From: Leptospira interrogans
GTDB taxonomy: Bacteria > Spirochaetota > Leptospiria > Leptospirales > Leptospiraceae
Direction of reading: 5' to 3'
Assembly (NCBI RefSeq): GCF_900156205.1
Contig: NZ_FTNA01000006.1
Coordinates: 153,215 to 217,214 of the forward strand
DNA: 64,000 bases
This document shows positions 15,433-30,652 of the stretch, piece after piece (the stretch's first letter is position 1; every line of letters begins with the position of its first letter). The notes below the pieces were generated by a model. It did not search any database. It was given only the letters and a program-made list of their open reading frames with translations, and was not told the origin of the DNA. The position numbers and the translations under genes were made by a program.

Positions 15433-15633
15433 ATGAAGAAATCCTTTACGGCAAGCGTTTGGCAAGAAGAGAAAATGTAAGTGGCCCAGTGTTTAGAGGC
15501 GAATATTGCAAGCCAAGAAGAATCGGAAGCGCTATCCAATTTGCAAGAAGCCTTAGAACTACACTTTGAAAATCCCGTAGCGACTCTTTTACCCGAGATT
15601 AAAAAGATTCTGGCGGAAGTGAGTGTCGCTTAA
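15433..15633 (+). pseudogene. hicB: HicB-family antitoxin with internal stop
   Basis: The frame begins MKKSFTASVWQEEKM at 15433, meets TAA at 15478-15480, and resumes in the same frame VAQCLEANIASQEESEALSN and LQEALELHFENPVATLLPEI, ending EVSVA. This is a complete 66-residue HicB-like antitoxin apart from the stop, where a Tyr codon is expected (TAT or TAC to TAA). HicB normally neutralises the HicA mRNase. The region just upstream (about 15290-15425) contains a fragment reading TNVPLILFKGILKQFE that may be what is left of hicA, but I could not reconstruct it. The toxin-antitoxin pair looks dead. Confidence 0.7.
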
Positions 15634-15657
15634 GCCTTTATCCTAGAATGATTCGGG

Positions 15658-16617
15658 TTATTTTTCAGATATGTCGCCGCTTTCCAAACATTTCGTAAAA
15701 TCGATATATCCCCATTTGTTTTCGACACGGACTGGCGCAAGACCATCTGTAGGTGAATGTGCTGCATCGAAGTGTGGTGAAATTATCTCCGGCTCCCCTT
15801 TTGTGCTGAAAAACCCCCATTTATTCTCATTACGAAAAACTACGATTTTTTCTAATTCGTAATGATTGGGAGGAATAAAACCTGGTATTTGGCGTTCGCC
15901 TAATTTATTAATATAAAACGTTCGCACCCGTATGAAATAACTCACCCTCACTTCGGCAAAACCTTTCGAAAAAGAGCCTAAAGAATATGAATATACGTTT
16001 TCAAATTGAGGTCGAATGACAATTTTTCCAGACTTATTGATATATCCATATTCTTCTCCCTTAATTTCTACGACCGCAAGGTCCTCCGAAAAGGAATCCG
16101 CATCGTTAAATCGAAGCCGAATGGCGATTTTTCCGGTTTTATCAACATATCCCCATTTACCTCCAACTTTCACAGCAGCAAGTCCTTGTGAAAAAAATTT
16201 CGTTTCATCGAACCGAGGTTGAATCACGATTTTTCCCGTAGGATCAATATACCCCCATTTATTTTTAACCTTAACGGCCGCAAGACCTTCTGAAAAAGGT
16301 TTCGCATCATCAAATTGAGGTAGAATTACAAACGTTCCGGTATAATCAATATATCCCCATTTGTTTCCAATCCGTACGGGTGCAAGGCTTTCTGAAAATT
16401 GCCCGACCTTATCGAATTGAGGCTGAATCACGGAAACATTCGGATTTGTAGGCGTTAGTTGAATAGAGCCGACTCCTTCCTTCTCAACCGTGTCTATTTT
16501 AAATTCGGTGGCACACGGATGTGCTACAAGTGCGGAAATACATGCAGAAAATATGAAATACAAAAATAGCATAACTTTTAAAAAAACTCTATTTTTAATT
16601 TTCATGATCGTTTTCAA
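15658..16617 (-). CDS. WG-repeat protein, probable lipoprotein
   Basis: This 319-residue protein has a hydrophobic leader ending IFSACISA, a possible lipobox, followed by about six WG repeats. These repeats are built on the pattern FSEGLAAVKVKNKWGYIDPT then GKIVIQPRFD. One repeat, around residue 215-245, is irregular and lacks WG (FIRVRTFYINKLGERQIPGF). WG repeats form beta-rich domains found in many exported bacterial proteins of unknown role. No operon partner is visible; the dead hicB lies 24 bp beyond its stop, on the other strand. Confidence 0.85.
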   Translation of the reverse strand: MKTIMKIKNRVFLKVMLFLYFIFSACISALVAHPCATEFKIDTVEKEGVGSIQLTPTNPNVSVIQPQFDKVGQFSESLAPVRIGNKWGYIDYTGTFVILPQFDDAKPFSEGLAAVKVKNKWGYIDPTGKIVIQPRFDETKFFSQGLAAVKVGGKWGYVDKTGKIAIRLRFNDADSFSEDLAVVEIKGEEYGYINKSGKIVIRPQFENVYSYSLGSFSKGFAEVRVSYFIRVRTFYINKLGERQIPGFIPPNHYELEKIVVFRNENKWGFFSTKGEPEIISPHFDAAHSPTDGLAPVRVENKWGYIDFTKCLESGDISEK

Positions 16618-17147
16618 ACTGCCGTTGGAGTTCCCGCAGATTACGCCTCTTTGCTAAGATATGGTGTTTCGAATTTCTTTCTTGTTGTTCAATTCTTATA
16701 GCAGTTCCAACGTTTTAGGGTTTTTCTGTAAAACTCAAAATCCGAACTATAATTCCCTCGTCAGCGCTTCTTACGAGTTTTTTTCAAAAAACGGTACACG
16801 ACTAAAAAATCTTTTCTGAAAGGCAATAGTTCCCACATTAAGATTCATTCTTTGTCAGAGCTTTTTTCGTCTCGATGAGGCGGTAACTTCTGTGACCTTA
16901 TTAAAATACCGTTTTTAAATTTTCCTTCCAAAATGGTTCTGTCGGGATAGACCAATCTTCCGTTTGCATTTGCCAGGTCGTTTGAGTAAATTCCTTTTCC
17001 GGTCTTTTGACTGTTTCGAAAGGTTCATCGGAGTTTTTATTATAACTTAAATTCTTTCGCCGAGCTTTCTCAGGATTCTTTGGCACACAATGAACGATCT
17101 TTTCGTTATTCTATTGAGATGCTATAAAAAACATCCAGAGAAAATCC
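16618..17147. other. Spacer with a gene fragment
   Basis: The spacer between the WG-repeat gene and the metallopeptidase lipoprotein holds a decayed MORN fragment on the minus strand, listed separately. Nothing else is clear. Confidence 0.4.
16845..17060 (-). pseudogene. MORN-repeat fragment, relative of the gene at 18090
   Basis: On the minus strand, one frame reads NSQKTGKGIYSNDLANANGR and then LVYPDRTILEGKFKNG, ending at a TGA at 16845. This closely matches the C-terminal MORN units of the intact protein encoded at 18090-18632. The fragment has no start or signal peptide, so it is a truncated duplicate. The longer ORF at 16901-17086 reads this same DNA in the wrong frame. Confidence 0.65.
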
Positions 17148-18023
<876 letters not shown>

Positions 18024-18089
18024 TTGAATTCGTTCACAAAAACGAAACAACGTTAGACGACATCGAACGACTTCCTTCAGGATCGGTCT

Positions 18090-18632
18090 TCATTTCCGAA
18101 CCGGATGACCGTTTTTAAATTTTCCTTCCCAAATGGTTCCATCGGAATAGGTTAATTTTCCCATTCCATTGGCCAAATCGTTTGAGTAAGTTCCTTCAAA
18201 ACGTTCATGGTTATCACAAGTATAACTACCTTTCCCGGTTTTTTGACCGTTTTGAAACGTCCCTAGAAAAACACATTTCACATTCGAATCGAATATAAAT
18301 TTAGTCCAAGTTTCACATCCGTAGTCACCACAAGATCCACCCGTAAACTCGGTTCCATATACAACTTTTCCATCTGAATCAATGAATTTAGATTTTCCAC
18401 GGTATGAGGGATTTTTATAAACGCCGGAAAATTTTCCGTCGTTTTTAAATTTGATTTCACCCACTCCTTCTAACTTTCCGTTTACGAAAACTCCGCCGAA
18501 TTCGTTTCCATGGATGTCTATAAAAATACCTCTTCCATCCTTACAATCTCCGAATAAACATTTCTCTTTGGATTGTGCAAAAATGGAAAAAGAATAAATA
18601 CAAAGTAAAATGAATATTTTTAATCTAAACAT
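18090..18632 (-). CDS. MORN-repeat protein with signal peptide
   Basis: This 180-residue protein starts with a signal peptide ending IFAQ near residue 20. It then has several MORN-type repeats, for example GVFVNGKLEGVGEIKFKNDG, NGQKTGKGSYTCD and GTYSNDLANGMGKLTYSDGT, ending IWEGKFKNGHP. There are four or more Cys residues, suited to disulphides outside the cytoplasm. MORN repeats are structural; a specific role is not known. A truncated relative lies at 16845-17060, on the other side of the metallopeptidase gene. Confidence 0.85.
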   Translation of the reverse strand: MFRLKIFILLCIYSFSIFAQSKEKCLFGDCKDGRGIFIDIHGNEFGGVFVNGKLEGVGEIKFKNDGKFSGVYKNPSYRGKSKFIDSDGKVVYGTEFTGGSCGDYGCETWTKFIFDSNVKCVFLGTFQNGQKTGKGSYTCDNHERFEGTYSNDLANGMGKLTYSDGTIWEGKFKNGHPVRK

Positions 18633-18683
18633 ACTATAACAACCTTAGAAGAAGTTTTTAAAAAATGCAGTAGTTCCCACATT

Positions 18684-18785
18684 TAAAGAGTTTTAAAACA
18701 AATTTTCCATCTCTTTCTATTTTATGAAAACGAACTTAAAGCAGTTTTGTTAATCTCCATCATAGAATTTTTCAACAACTCTAAT
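18684..18785 (+). repeat. MITE-like repeat family 1, copy d
   Basis: The interior AAAGCAGTTTTGTTAATCTC and the end AATTTTTCAACAACTCTAAT are typical; the left end is decayed. The copy lies directly against the small ORF at 18786. Confidence 0.6.
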
Positions 18786-18995
18786 TTAAAAATTCCTAAT
18801 AATAAATACAACGATCAAAAAGTTGTACAAAAACCAAAGATATAAATAAGTTCTTAATTTAACTTTGCAAAAAGTAGGATGAATTTTTCCAAGTAACTTA
18901 GAAAATAAGTAAGTAAGAAATACCAATAACAAAGAAAAAGGAGTAGCTAATAACAGGGATAGAATCACTTCCCCTCTAACATGAGCCAAAATCAA
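18786..18995 (-). CDS. Possible small membrane protein, 69 residues
   Basis: This short ORF encodes two hydrophobic stretches (about residues 10-32 and 48-66), separated by a basic segment. No family is recognised. Its stop codon coincides with the edge of a family-1 repeat, so the C-terminus may have been set by the insertion. It lies in an AT-rich spacer, where chance hydrophobic ORFs are common. Confidence 0.3.
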   Translation of the reverse strand: MILAHVRGEVILSLLLATPFSLLLVFLTYLFSKLLGKIHPTFCKVKLRTYLYLWFLYNFLIVVFIIRNF

Positions 18996-19070
18996 AGTAA
19001 ATACCTCATTCCATTATTTTAAAACTTATTTAAACTAAGGTAGTTCCAGATTTTTACATTTTTAAATGTA

Positions 19071-19175
19071 ATAGAATAGTTGAAAAATTAATTCTCCATC
19101 TGTTTCTATTTCATGGAAACGGTCGATTAAAGCAATTTTGTTAATTGAACTATGGAATTTTTCAACAACTCTAAT
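19071..19175 (+). repeat. MITE-like repeat family 1, copy e
   Basis: This copy appears nearly identical to copy b at 9082-9186, with one base difference seen in the interior (CTCCAT instead of CTCTAT). Both ends are intact and it is bounded by TA. Confidence 0.8.
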
Positions 19176-19411
19176 ATAAAAAATTTACCTCATCAATATA
19201 CTAAAAATAATAAATTCGTATTTTGTTTACAAAATTTCCATCTCTTAACTTCATGTTCCATGTTCCTTTAAAACCTCACTTACATTAGATGAGATATTTA
19301 ATTTATGTATGTGATGAAACACAACTTGAGCTGTAAAAACTTAATTTTAAAAGAAAATATTGATAATAAAGAAATTTGAGGAACTGAGTAAAAAAATTGT
19401 TAAAATTTTAA

Positions 19412-19510
19412 ATATTACTCATAACTATATAATAAAGTACCTAATTTTTTGCATAGAATCAGTGTTTTGTGATAGAATTAATGATACTCAATTTTATAGA
19501 GATCAGTAAG
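19412..19510 (-). repeat. AT-rich dispersed module, family 4
   Basis: The reverse complement reads CTTACTGATCTCTATAAAAT, then TGAGTATCATTAATT and TAGGTACTTTATTATATAGT. This matches the module at 56223-56320 and partial copies near 9553, 47958 and 56385. There is no coding potential. Confidence 0.55.
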
Positions 19511-19555
19511 GACATTTATCATACCAAAATAGTAAAAAAACTTTGTATAACTTCA

Positions 19556-19607
19556 GCCTATCGCTGGACTTCGTAAATACAACTTTGGCAAACTGAGTCG
19601 TTAGACG
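19556..19607. other. attC-like site before the 19612 gene (tentative)
   Basis: GCCTATCGCTGG near 19556 is partly complementary to GAGTCGTTAGAC near 19596-19607. The TTG start of the next gene follows within a few bases, as in integron cassettes. After that gene, GCCTAAC appears near 20507. Core matches are imperfect and no integrase gene is in the window. Confidence 0.25.
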
Positions 19608-19611
19608 AACG

Positions 19612-20490
19612 TTGACACTTATAGACATTAAAAAGATTCTTATGAGCCACGGCAAATCCTTAACATACTATTGGGAAAAAGAATATCAGAATGATGATAC
19701 CTTTCTTTACTTAATCGAAGACGATATTACCGGAGGTAAAATCTTAAAGGAAAGGATAGACACAATTAAATCCAATCCACAAGCGAATACAATTCAAATC
19801 AGCGGACTGCGCCAAGATACTTTCAATTATTTCGTTGAAAATTATGCATCTCAATTCGAAGCCATTTATTTTTGGAAGTGCCCATTAGTCGAAGACCTTT
19901 CTGCTTTAAGCAAACTTGAAAATATTCAATATATATTATTCTATTGGAACCAACGTGCAGTCCGATTATGGGATATGTCAAAGAACTCTTCACTTAAAGG
20001 AATTGCTATAGACGATTTCTCTCGTATGCATAACCTAACCGATTTTGTATCTTCGAAAACAATTGAAGAGATACATTTTGGAAACTTAGTATGGACAAAA
20101 TTCACAGTAGAATCATTGTCACCTTTAGTACATTGTAAAAAGCTAAAATTCTTAGATTTTAACCTAAAAAAACTAAAGGATAATGATATTTCTTATCTGG
20201 AAAAAATAACAGAATTAAAGTCTCTTCACTTTGATCCTAATCTATTTACGACTGAACAAATTGCTTGGTTGCGAGCAGCTAGACCAGATATTAAATCTTC
20301 GTCACTAGAACCGTTTAGAAAACTTAAAAACCCTATAGTTCAGAATAAAGAATATATCTTAGACATAATCGTTAATGGCAAAGGGAAACCGTCACTAAAC
20401 TCTGATATTGATAAAGTTAAACTTGAAAAATATATTTCTACATTTAACGCATTGGTTGAAAAGTATCGAGGTAAAAAAAGATCTTTTTGA
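19612..20490 (+). CDS. Hypothetical protein with degenerate leucine-rich repeats
   Basis: This 292-residue protein has no signal peptide or membrane segment. Segments such as VEDLSALSKLENIQYILFYW, LSPLVHCKKLKFLDFNLKKL and ISYLEKITELKSLHFDPNLF have the spacing of leucine-rich repeats, in the middle of the protein. The C-terminal 60 residues are lysine-rich. The given start is TTG; an ATG 30 bp downstream (19642) is the alternative. The gene sits between an attC-like boundary and a GCCTAAC site, so it may be a captured cassette. Function unknown. Confidence 0.65.
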   Translation: MTLIDIKKILMSHGKSLTYYWEKEYQNDDTFLYLIEDDITGGKILKERIDTIKSNPQANTIQISGLRQDTFNYFVENYASQFEAIYFWKCPLVEDLSALSKLENIQYILFYWNQRAVRLWDMSKNSSLKGIAIDDFSRMHNLTDFVSSKTIEEIHFGNLVWTKFTVESLSPLVHCKKLKFLDFNLKKLKDNDISYLEKITELKSLHFDPNLFTTEQIAWLRAARPDIKSSSLEPFRKLKNPIVQNKEYILDIIVNGKGKPSLNSDIDKVKLEKYISTFNALVEKYRGKKRSF

Positions 20491-20714
20491 GACCAAAAAT
20501 TTTCGCCTAACTTCTATTTATTGAAAGGAAAACATAAAGATCAATTCTTTACAAGAGATCGTATCCAAATATGAAATAGATCACTGGATAAAGTGATGAT
20601 GTCCTTGTAATAATCAATATCATAGAATTCAAATTCTTTTGAAGATATAATTCAAAACAAATTACTTTGAAAAAAGTTTGTATTCTCATAGATAAAGTTC
20701 TATATATCTTTTTC

Positions 20715-21492
20715 ATGAATTCTCTAATTCCATATTTCGTTTTATTGCACCGTTTGCGTATTCTTGAATTTATAATTCTTTTGAGTGTTTGCATTTACTC
20801 GATTCACTGCGTATATAACGCTGGAATAGGTTACTGCCCTACCGACAAACCCGCAACCGATTATCAGAAATGAGGTGTTGGATTTGAATCAGGGCAAAGT
20901 TATAATCAAGAAATATCGGTTATAGACTCGAAGATGCTGTTATGTATTCGGATGTATTTTATGCACAAACAAAATTTTTATGTGCGCCTCCAACGAGCAA
21001 AGGGCACGGCCATGTATGATAGGACCGAAGTTTGTTTTGAAACTTTCTACGGAAGACGCAAACTGGATCCGACAAAAGTTCGCAAATGTGCCACCGGGAA
21101 AATTATTGGATCGAAACGATCACTTATGGAGACGAAGCTGAAATCAAGTGGGGTTCGGTCGCCCCCAGTGCTACACGATGATCCTCTGGAAGAAATGTAC
21201 GGGGATGATATAGAAGAACATATGACAATGGGAGTAGTATTTTTAAAGTGGGTAAACGCTCAAATTTCTGATCGGCCAAGTAAACCGAAATGATCTGATT
21301 TATTATTCCGAGTTGAAAAGAAGTGGGTTCTCGGATACAAAAAGAATGCTGTATTTTATTCCTTACGACCTAACAATTCCAAACCAAACTCATGAGTGTT
21401 CAATATTTTACTGTTCTCAAACTGAATATTATATTTCGTTGCAGGGCAACTTCCTATTTCGCATTAAAAAATTTCATAGTCACTTTATGTGA
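20715..21492 (+). pseudogene. Decayed lipoprotein-like gene, multiple frameshifts
   Basis: A start at 20715 opens with a hydrophobic leader ending CIYSIHC, then GIGYCPTDKPATDYQK and an in-frame TGA at 20871. Coding-like sequence then continues by changing frame several times: EDAVMYSDVFYAQTKF, then KFVLKLSTEDANWIRQKFAN, then NYWIETITYGDEAEIKWGS, then RTYDNGSSIFKVGKR. It ends with a long clean stretch LIGQVNRNDLIYYSELKRSG to a TGA at 21490. The single-frame ORF at 20934-21293 looks unnatural beside this reading. About 250 residues of an exported protein appear to have been lost to at least four shifts. Family unknown. Confidence 0.6.
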
Positions 21493-21550
21493 TTCGAACT
21501 CGCGAAATTTCGACAATTGCTATCGCTGAACGCTTGTACGAAAGGAATAT

Positions 21551-21730
21551 TTAAAACTTGTCCCAAAACCTCAAGATGTGGGAACTCACACAAAAATTTA
21601 ACAATATTAGAATTACTTGAAGGTTCGCAAATTACCAAATGTGACGGTTTTTGTAGGAACTATTGTGTTTTATTAAAAATTTCTAAAGAACTATCATGTA
21701 AATTCTTTAAGGTTTTGGGACAAGTTCTTA
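21551..21730 (+). repeat. Family-2 repeat, best-preserved copy
   Basis: This ~180-bp element starts TTAAAACTTGTCCCAAAACC and ends GGTTTTGGGACAAGTTCTTA, 21-bp terminal inverted repeats with about two mismatches. The interior carries TGTGGGAACTCACACA and GGTTCGCAAATTACCAAATG, shared with the copies at 5824 and 41035. The next gene starts at its last base. Confidence 0.75.
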
Positions 21731-22000
21731 ATGAAACCACCTGAATATTTAGATGGTGCTAAAGTATTATTATGGGATTGGTCAGATAGTCAGCTATTTG
21801 GTTACGTCGATTACACTCATGGTGCTATAGCTTCAGAAATATTTGGTTTAGCTATATGCCCGAAAAAAATTTACAGGTTTAGCTGTAATAAGGACTGGGA
21901 AGTGGAACAAGATTCAGATTATGATACTATAGAAGATGCCATTAAAAGTTCTCCAAATCAATATAAAAATATTTTAATAAAATGGAAAGAATACAAATAA
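21731..22000 (+). CDS. Hypothetical protein, 89 residues
   Basis: A small acidic soluble protein beginning MKPPEYLDGAKVLLWDWSDS, with CPKKIYRFSCNKDWEVEQDS in the middle. I recognise no family. The ATG lies immediately after the terminal inverted repeat of the family-2 element, so the insertion provides its 5-prime untranslated region. No ribosome-binding site is obvious. The natural-looking composition favours a real gene, perhaps an immunity-like or accessory protein. Confidence 0.55.
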   Translation: MKPPEYLDGAKVLLWDWSDSQLFGYVDYTHGAIASEIFGLAICPKKIYRFSCNKDWEVEQDSDYDTIEDAIKSSPNQYKNILIKWKEYK

Positions 22001-22005
22001 ATAAT

Positions 22006-22025
22006 AAATTGTGCAGCGACAATTT
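22006..22025. terminator. Weak hairpin between convergent genes
   Basis: AAATTGT and ACAATTT pair around a 6-nt loop (GCAGCG), 6 bp after the 21731 gene and 28 bp beyond the thioesterase stop. It could serve as a bidirectional terminator, though the stem is AT-rich. Confidence 0.35.
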
Positions 22026-22052
22026 CACTACCAAGAATCAGTTCTTTCTTCT

Positions 22053-22466
22053 TTAATGGCGACTCTGGAATTCTTTCAGATCCTCTTCCAAAATTAATCT
22101 AACGTTATGCGGAATCGGAATGCTAGATTTGTTTACGTGATCAAACGCAACTTGAACCGTTTTTGCAACCGCAAAAATTTCTTTGGTATTTGTTTCTATG
22201 ATTTTAGATTGAAAGTCCCAAGACTTATTTCCGATTCGAATAACCGAAGTCTGTACTTCTACTTGATGGTGTATCTCAATGGATTTTTTAAGATCAATTT
22301 CAATTCTCGCTAAAATAAACGGAACATCAAAAATCCCTTTCACATTCAAACGACGTTTGCAATAATCCACTCTTCCAATTTCAAGATAAGCTACAAAAAC
22401 CGAATTACTTACATGAGCAAACGGGTCCATGTCCATCCATCGAGTTTGAATGGGTGTAGAAATCAT
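22053..22466 (-). CDS. Acyl-CoA thioesterase, 4HBT hotdog family
   Basis: This 137-residue single hotdog domain carries [20 protein letters not shown] at its N-terminus. That is the 4-hydroxybenzoyl-CoA thioesterase signature, with Asp in the catalytic position. It hydrolyses acyl-CoA thioesters; the chain specificity cannot be read. It starts 1 bp after the pheS stop and is the last gene of the long minus-strand operon that runs from 30265. Confidence 0.85.
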   Translation of the reverse strand: MISTPIQTRWMDMDPFAHVSNSVFVAYLEIGRVDYCKRRLNVKGIFDVPFILARIEIDLKKSIEIHHQVEVQTSVIRIGNKSWDFQSKIIETNTKEIFAVAKTVQVAFDHVNKSSIPIPHNVRLILEEDLKEFQSRH

Positions 22467-22467
22467 A

Positions 22468-24883
<2,416 letters not shown>

Positions 24884-24887
<4 letters not shown>

Positions 24888-25487
24888 TTGAGAATTGTCC
24901 TGATTAAATTATAAATAACCGTTAAAAATAATATTCCAGTTAAAAAATAGGCGGATCCGGATAAAAAGAATATTAGAATTTCCTTATTTTTCCAATTCAA
25001 TTTTTTTTTCAAACTATGAACAGAAAGCACACAAGATAGAAAAAACGAGATCGAAATCAATACGGCCTGTAACGGAGAAGGTAAAATCCAGAATATAGAA
25101 GAAGCACTAAATGGGATAAACGAAACAAGCAGTATATTTGCAGGAGGGAGAGTTTCCCCTTTGGTTCGATCAACTTTTTTCATAAAAACCCGAAACACAT
25201 CAAACTGGGCGACTAAAAATAAAACCGTGGGATACATCACAAAAGAAAATAGAACTCCCGAAAACAAACTCCACTCGCCTTCTTCGTATCGAACAAACGA
25301 AAGAATCGAAAAAAAGAAATTGGACAGTATCTTAGCAACGGGTGCAAGAATCCAAAGTAGAAAATGAGTTTTTAAAATTTCAAAATAACCGAAGCCTTCT
25401 ATCTTCTGATAAAGATCAAAAGCATCTCCAGGAAACTGAAAAACTTTTTGAATCAGTTCGGTTCTTACGTCTGAGAAATCCTGTTCT

Positions 25488-25501
<14 letters not shown>
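24884..25501 (-). CDS. Yip1-like integral membrane protein
   Basis: This 205-residue protein has about five membrane helices after a 40-residue polar N-terminus. The layout, with a helix through [20 protein letters not shown] and [17 protein letters not shown], resembles bacterial Yip1-domain proteins, which lack a defined reaction. It overlaps both the DUF4340 gene and mpl, so it belongs to the transporter operon. The family call is moderate. Confidence 0.65.
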
Positions 25502-26587
<1,086 letters not shown>

Positions 26588-26591
<4 letters not shown>

Positions 26592-28602
26592 GATTCTTGT
26601 CCTTCTTTTCTACGCTTTTGAATAAGCATCGCCGCAGAAACAAACGCGATCAATCCTGGAAAAATAAACATTCCTAAAATCCAAACGACTCGTTTTTGAA
26701 CGTCAGTCAAAGAAACCGTATTTACTTCCTCTTTTTTCGGTTGAATGGAAGACAAGGAAAGGTCTTGATACATCCAAGTAATTGAGGAAGTTGCAAGTTC
26801 GTAATTCACTCCGTAAGAAATGAACTGATCTGTAATCCAAGAAGTTCCCGAAAAAATTACTACTCGACCTTCTTCTTTTGAATCTACATTCGTATTTTGA
26901 GAAATATCTTTTTGGATTTCGGAGTTTTGAGAAACAACTTCTTGATCTGAATTCAACCCTGTAGAATTCAGATCTTTTTGTAAACCCTGTTTAGATTCGT
27001 CCGTTTTTGGATTCTCTGCGGCCGATTCTTTTTGAACCTTTAAAACTGTTTTTAAAACCATTCCTAAAATTACGTTTCTTCTTTCCTCTCCTGCATCCAA
27101 TTTTCCATTATTATTTTTATCTAATATAGCGTCCCCTCCAGATTCCATCAAAGGATATGCCTCTAGATTTTTTCCGCCCGGCCCTTGATTTGTCTGCGGA
27201 ACAAAATAACCAGCAAAGGGAAACATGGTTCCCGTGTCTTTTCTAGTTAAAGCTTCTTCAATCGGATGTTTTTTAAAAGACTTTGCAAGCACCATGCCCG
27301 CTTGTCCTTGTACTTGAGAAATTGGACCTTTTACAAACTCATATCCAGATTTTTCTAAAAGCCATCCAAAATTTTCAGTTCCCTTTGGATCGATCGTGAT
27401 AAAAATTTTTCCCTTTTTCTTTTCTACAAAATCGATAAGAGAACTCTGGGCTTCTTTCGAAAAAGCAACCGTAGGTCCGGCAATCATCAAAACGTCCGCG
27501 TCCTCCGGAATCCGAGTCGGCCAACCTTCTGCAATCCCAAGTCCCTTTACTTTAAAGTTTAAAAAACTCAAAGAATTGGATAAAATTCCAACTTTTTCAT
27601 TTGGAAGATTTTGAAAGATAGGTGAAAATCTTTCTCCGTTCGATTGAGTAAAATAAATATTTTTTTCTTCGGTCGTTATGTTTACTACCGCCTGCACGAT
27701 CTTACGTTCTAAATCTTCTAGATCATTTTTCTCTCGGATGGAAAGTCTTTGTTCCGCGTATTGTTTTCCGGTCACCTCTGCTAAAGGTTTTTTGGTTCTT
27801 AGTAAAATGACTCCATTCGAAACCTGACCAAACTCAGCAAGCTCGTCCAGCTCTACGTCTGCATTGATAAAACGAACCTTAAACTGAGGACTCAAAGACT
27901 TCAGTTGATCCAAATAAATTTCTAAATCGGGCCGGATTCTTCTTAAAGAAAAAGAATTTGCTTTTTCGCTCGAAGGAGAATTTTCCAAAGGTCTTGGGTA
28001 AAAAGCAACTACATCAACTTCTTTGTTGACGTTCTTTAGAATTTTAATCGCAGCCGGACTAAAAGAATACTGTCCTTTAGAACTCAGATCGAAGTTATGA
28101 TTTCGCATTACGGAAATGTAATTTACAATTACAAGAACTACAAAAACGATCGCCAAATTCAGAATAAAATATCTGATCAACGCTTGTTTTGAAGTTTTTA
28201 AAACACTCTGAGCACCTGCGGAATCTTTCCCTAACTCCTTTAACAAGGTTAGAATTAAAAACCCTATCAGAGAAAATATCAAAAGTACTAAAAGAATTTC
28301 TCTGAGTCTTTCGTTTCCGGATCCGATCGAATTAGACTTCAGCGCATACTCTTCTAAAAACACTCTAAGGTGATAAATTCCAAAGGCCACAAGTCCCAGT
28401 CCCGCAGCTATATAAGAATTCCATTCTTCTTGAATGTTTTTTTTCTGAAACCATCTATAAGCTGGTTCTAATATTAAAATAACCAATACAAAACCCAACC
28501 AAAGCCAACGATTGGTGGGTAATTGTATGCTATCTCTAACCGGAAAATAGAGAAATAAAGAAGCGAGTGAAACCCAAGGAAAAATTCTTAACAATATGGT
28601 TT

Positions 28603-28615
<13 letters not shown>
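26588..28615 (-). CDS. GldG-like auxiliary subunit of ABC transporter
   Basis: This 675-residue protein has several N-terminal membrane helices (residues 1-170) and a periplasmic domain of the ABC-type uncharacterised-transport family. The marks are [30 protein letters not shown] and [21 protein letters not shown] final membrane helix lies near 645-665. In Bacteroidetes GldF/GldG assist gliding motility; here it probably forms an export or envelope complex with the permease and ATPase genes upstream. It contains a polar low-complexity insert near 530-575. It overlaps the permease gene by 13 bp. Confidence 0.85.
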
Positions 28616-29331
<716 letters not shown>

Positions 29332-29335
29332 AACT

Positions 29336-30265
<930 letters not shown>

Positions 30266-30387
30266 TTTTTATTCAAACTGTTATCGGTGTATTTCCATTA
30301 CTCAGGAGGTCCGATCTTGATAGAATTTCTAAATCTTACTTTTATAATAGGATTCAAAAAAAAGAGAAAAAGCTTTAGGAGATGGGG

Positions 30388-30627
30388 TCAATCTATTTTC
30401 TCATGAAAGAACTTTTCCGAATTTGCAAAGAGCGGAACGACCTGCTTTTGATTCCTTTCGACCGAGTCTAATGTAGAATTGTTCCAAGTGATCAATGCCA
30501 AATGAATTTTGAAGCGAATCGACCGGTCCATTTTTATTACTTGATTCGAGATAACCCGAATCAAAATCAGCGAACTTGAACGGCGGAAAGATTGTCGGCT
30601 CTTCATTTTCCGGACAAAAAATACCAT
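30388..30627 (-). CDS. Doubtful small ORF, 79 residues
   Basis: A basic, serine-rich N-terminal stretch precedes a more natural-looking end ALITWNNSTLDSVERNQKQV. It starts 26 bp after the DKNYY gene on the same strand. No family or clear ribosome-binding site is visible; it may be a remnant of a second gene. Confidence 0.2.
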   Translation of the reverse strand: MVFFVRKMKSRQSFRRSSSLILIRVISNQVIKMDRSIRFKIHLALITWNNSTLDSVERNQKQVVPLFANSEKFFHEKID

Positions 30628-30652
30628 TCCTGATGAGTCATATTCAATAAAC

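Noticed and set aside
16901..17086. 61-codon minus-strand ORF
   Set aside because: It reads MORN-like sequence in the wrong frame; the neighbouring frame gives the recognisable MORN fragment.
20934..21293. 119-codon ORF
   Set aside because: The sequence looks unnatural, and other frames across the same DNA give better protein-like segments; treated as part of a pseudogene.
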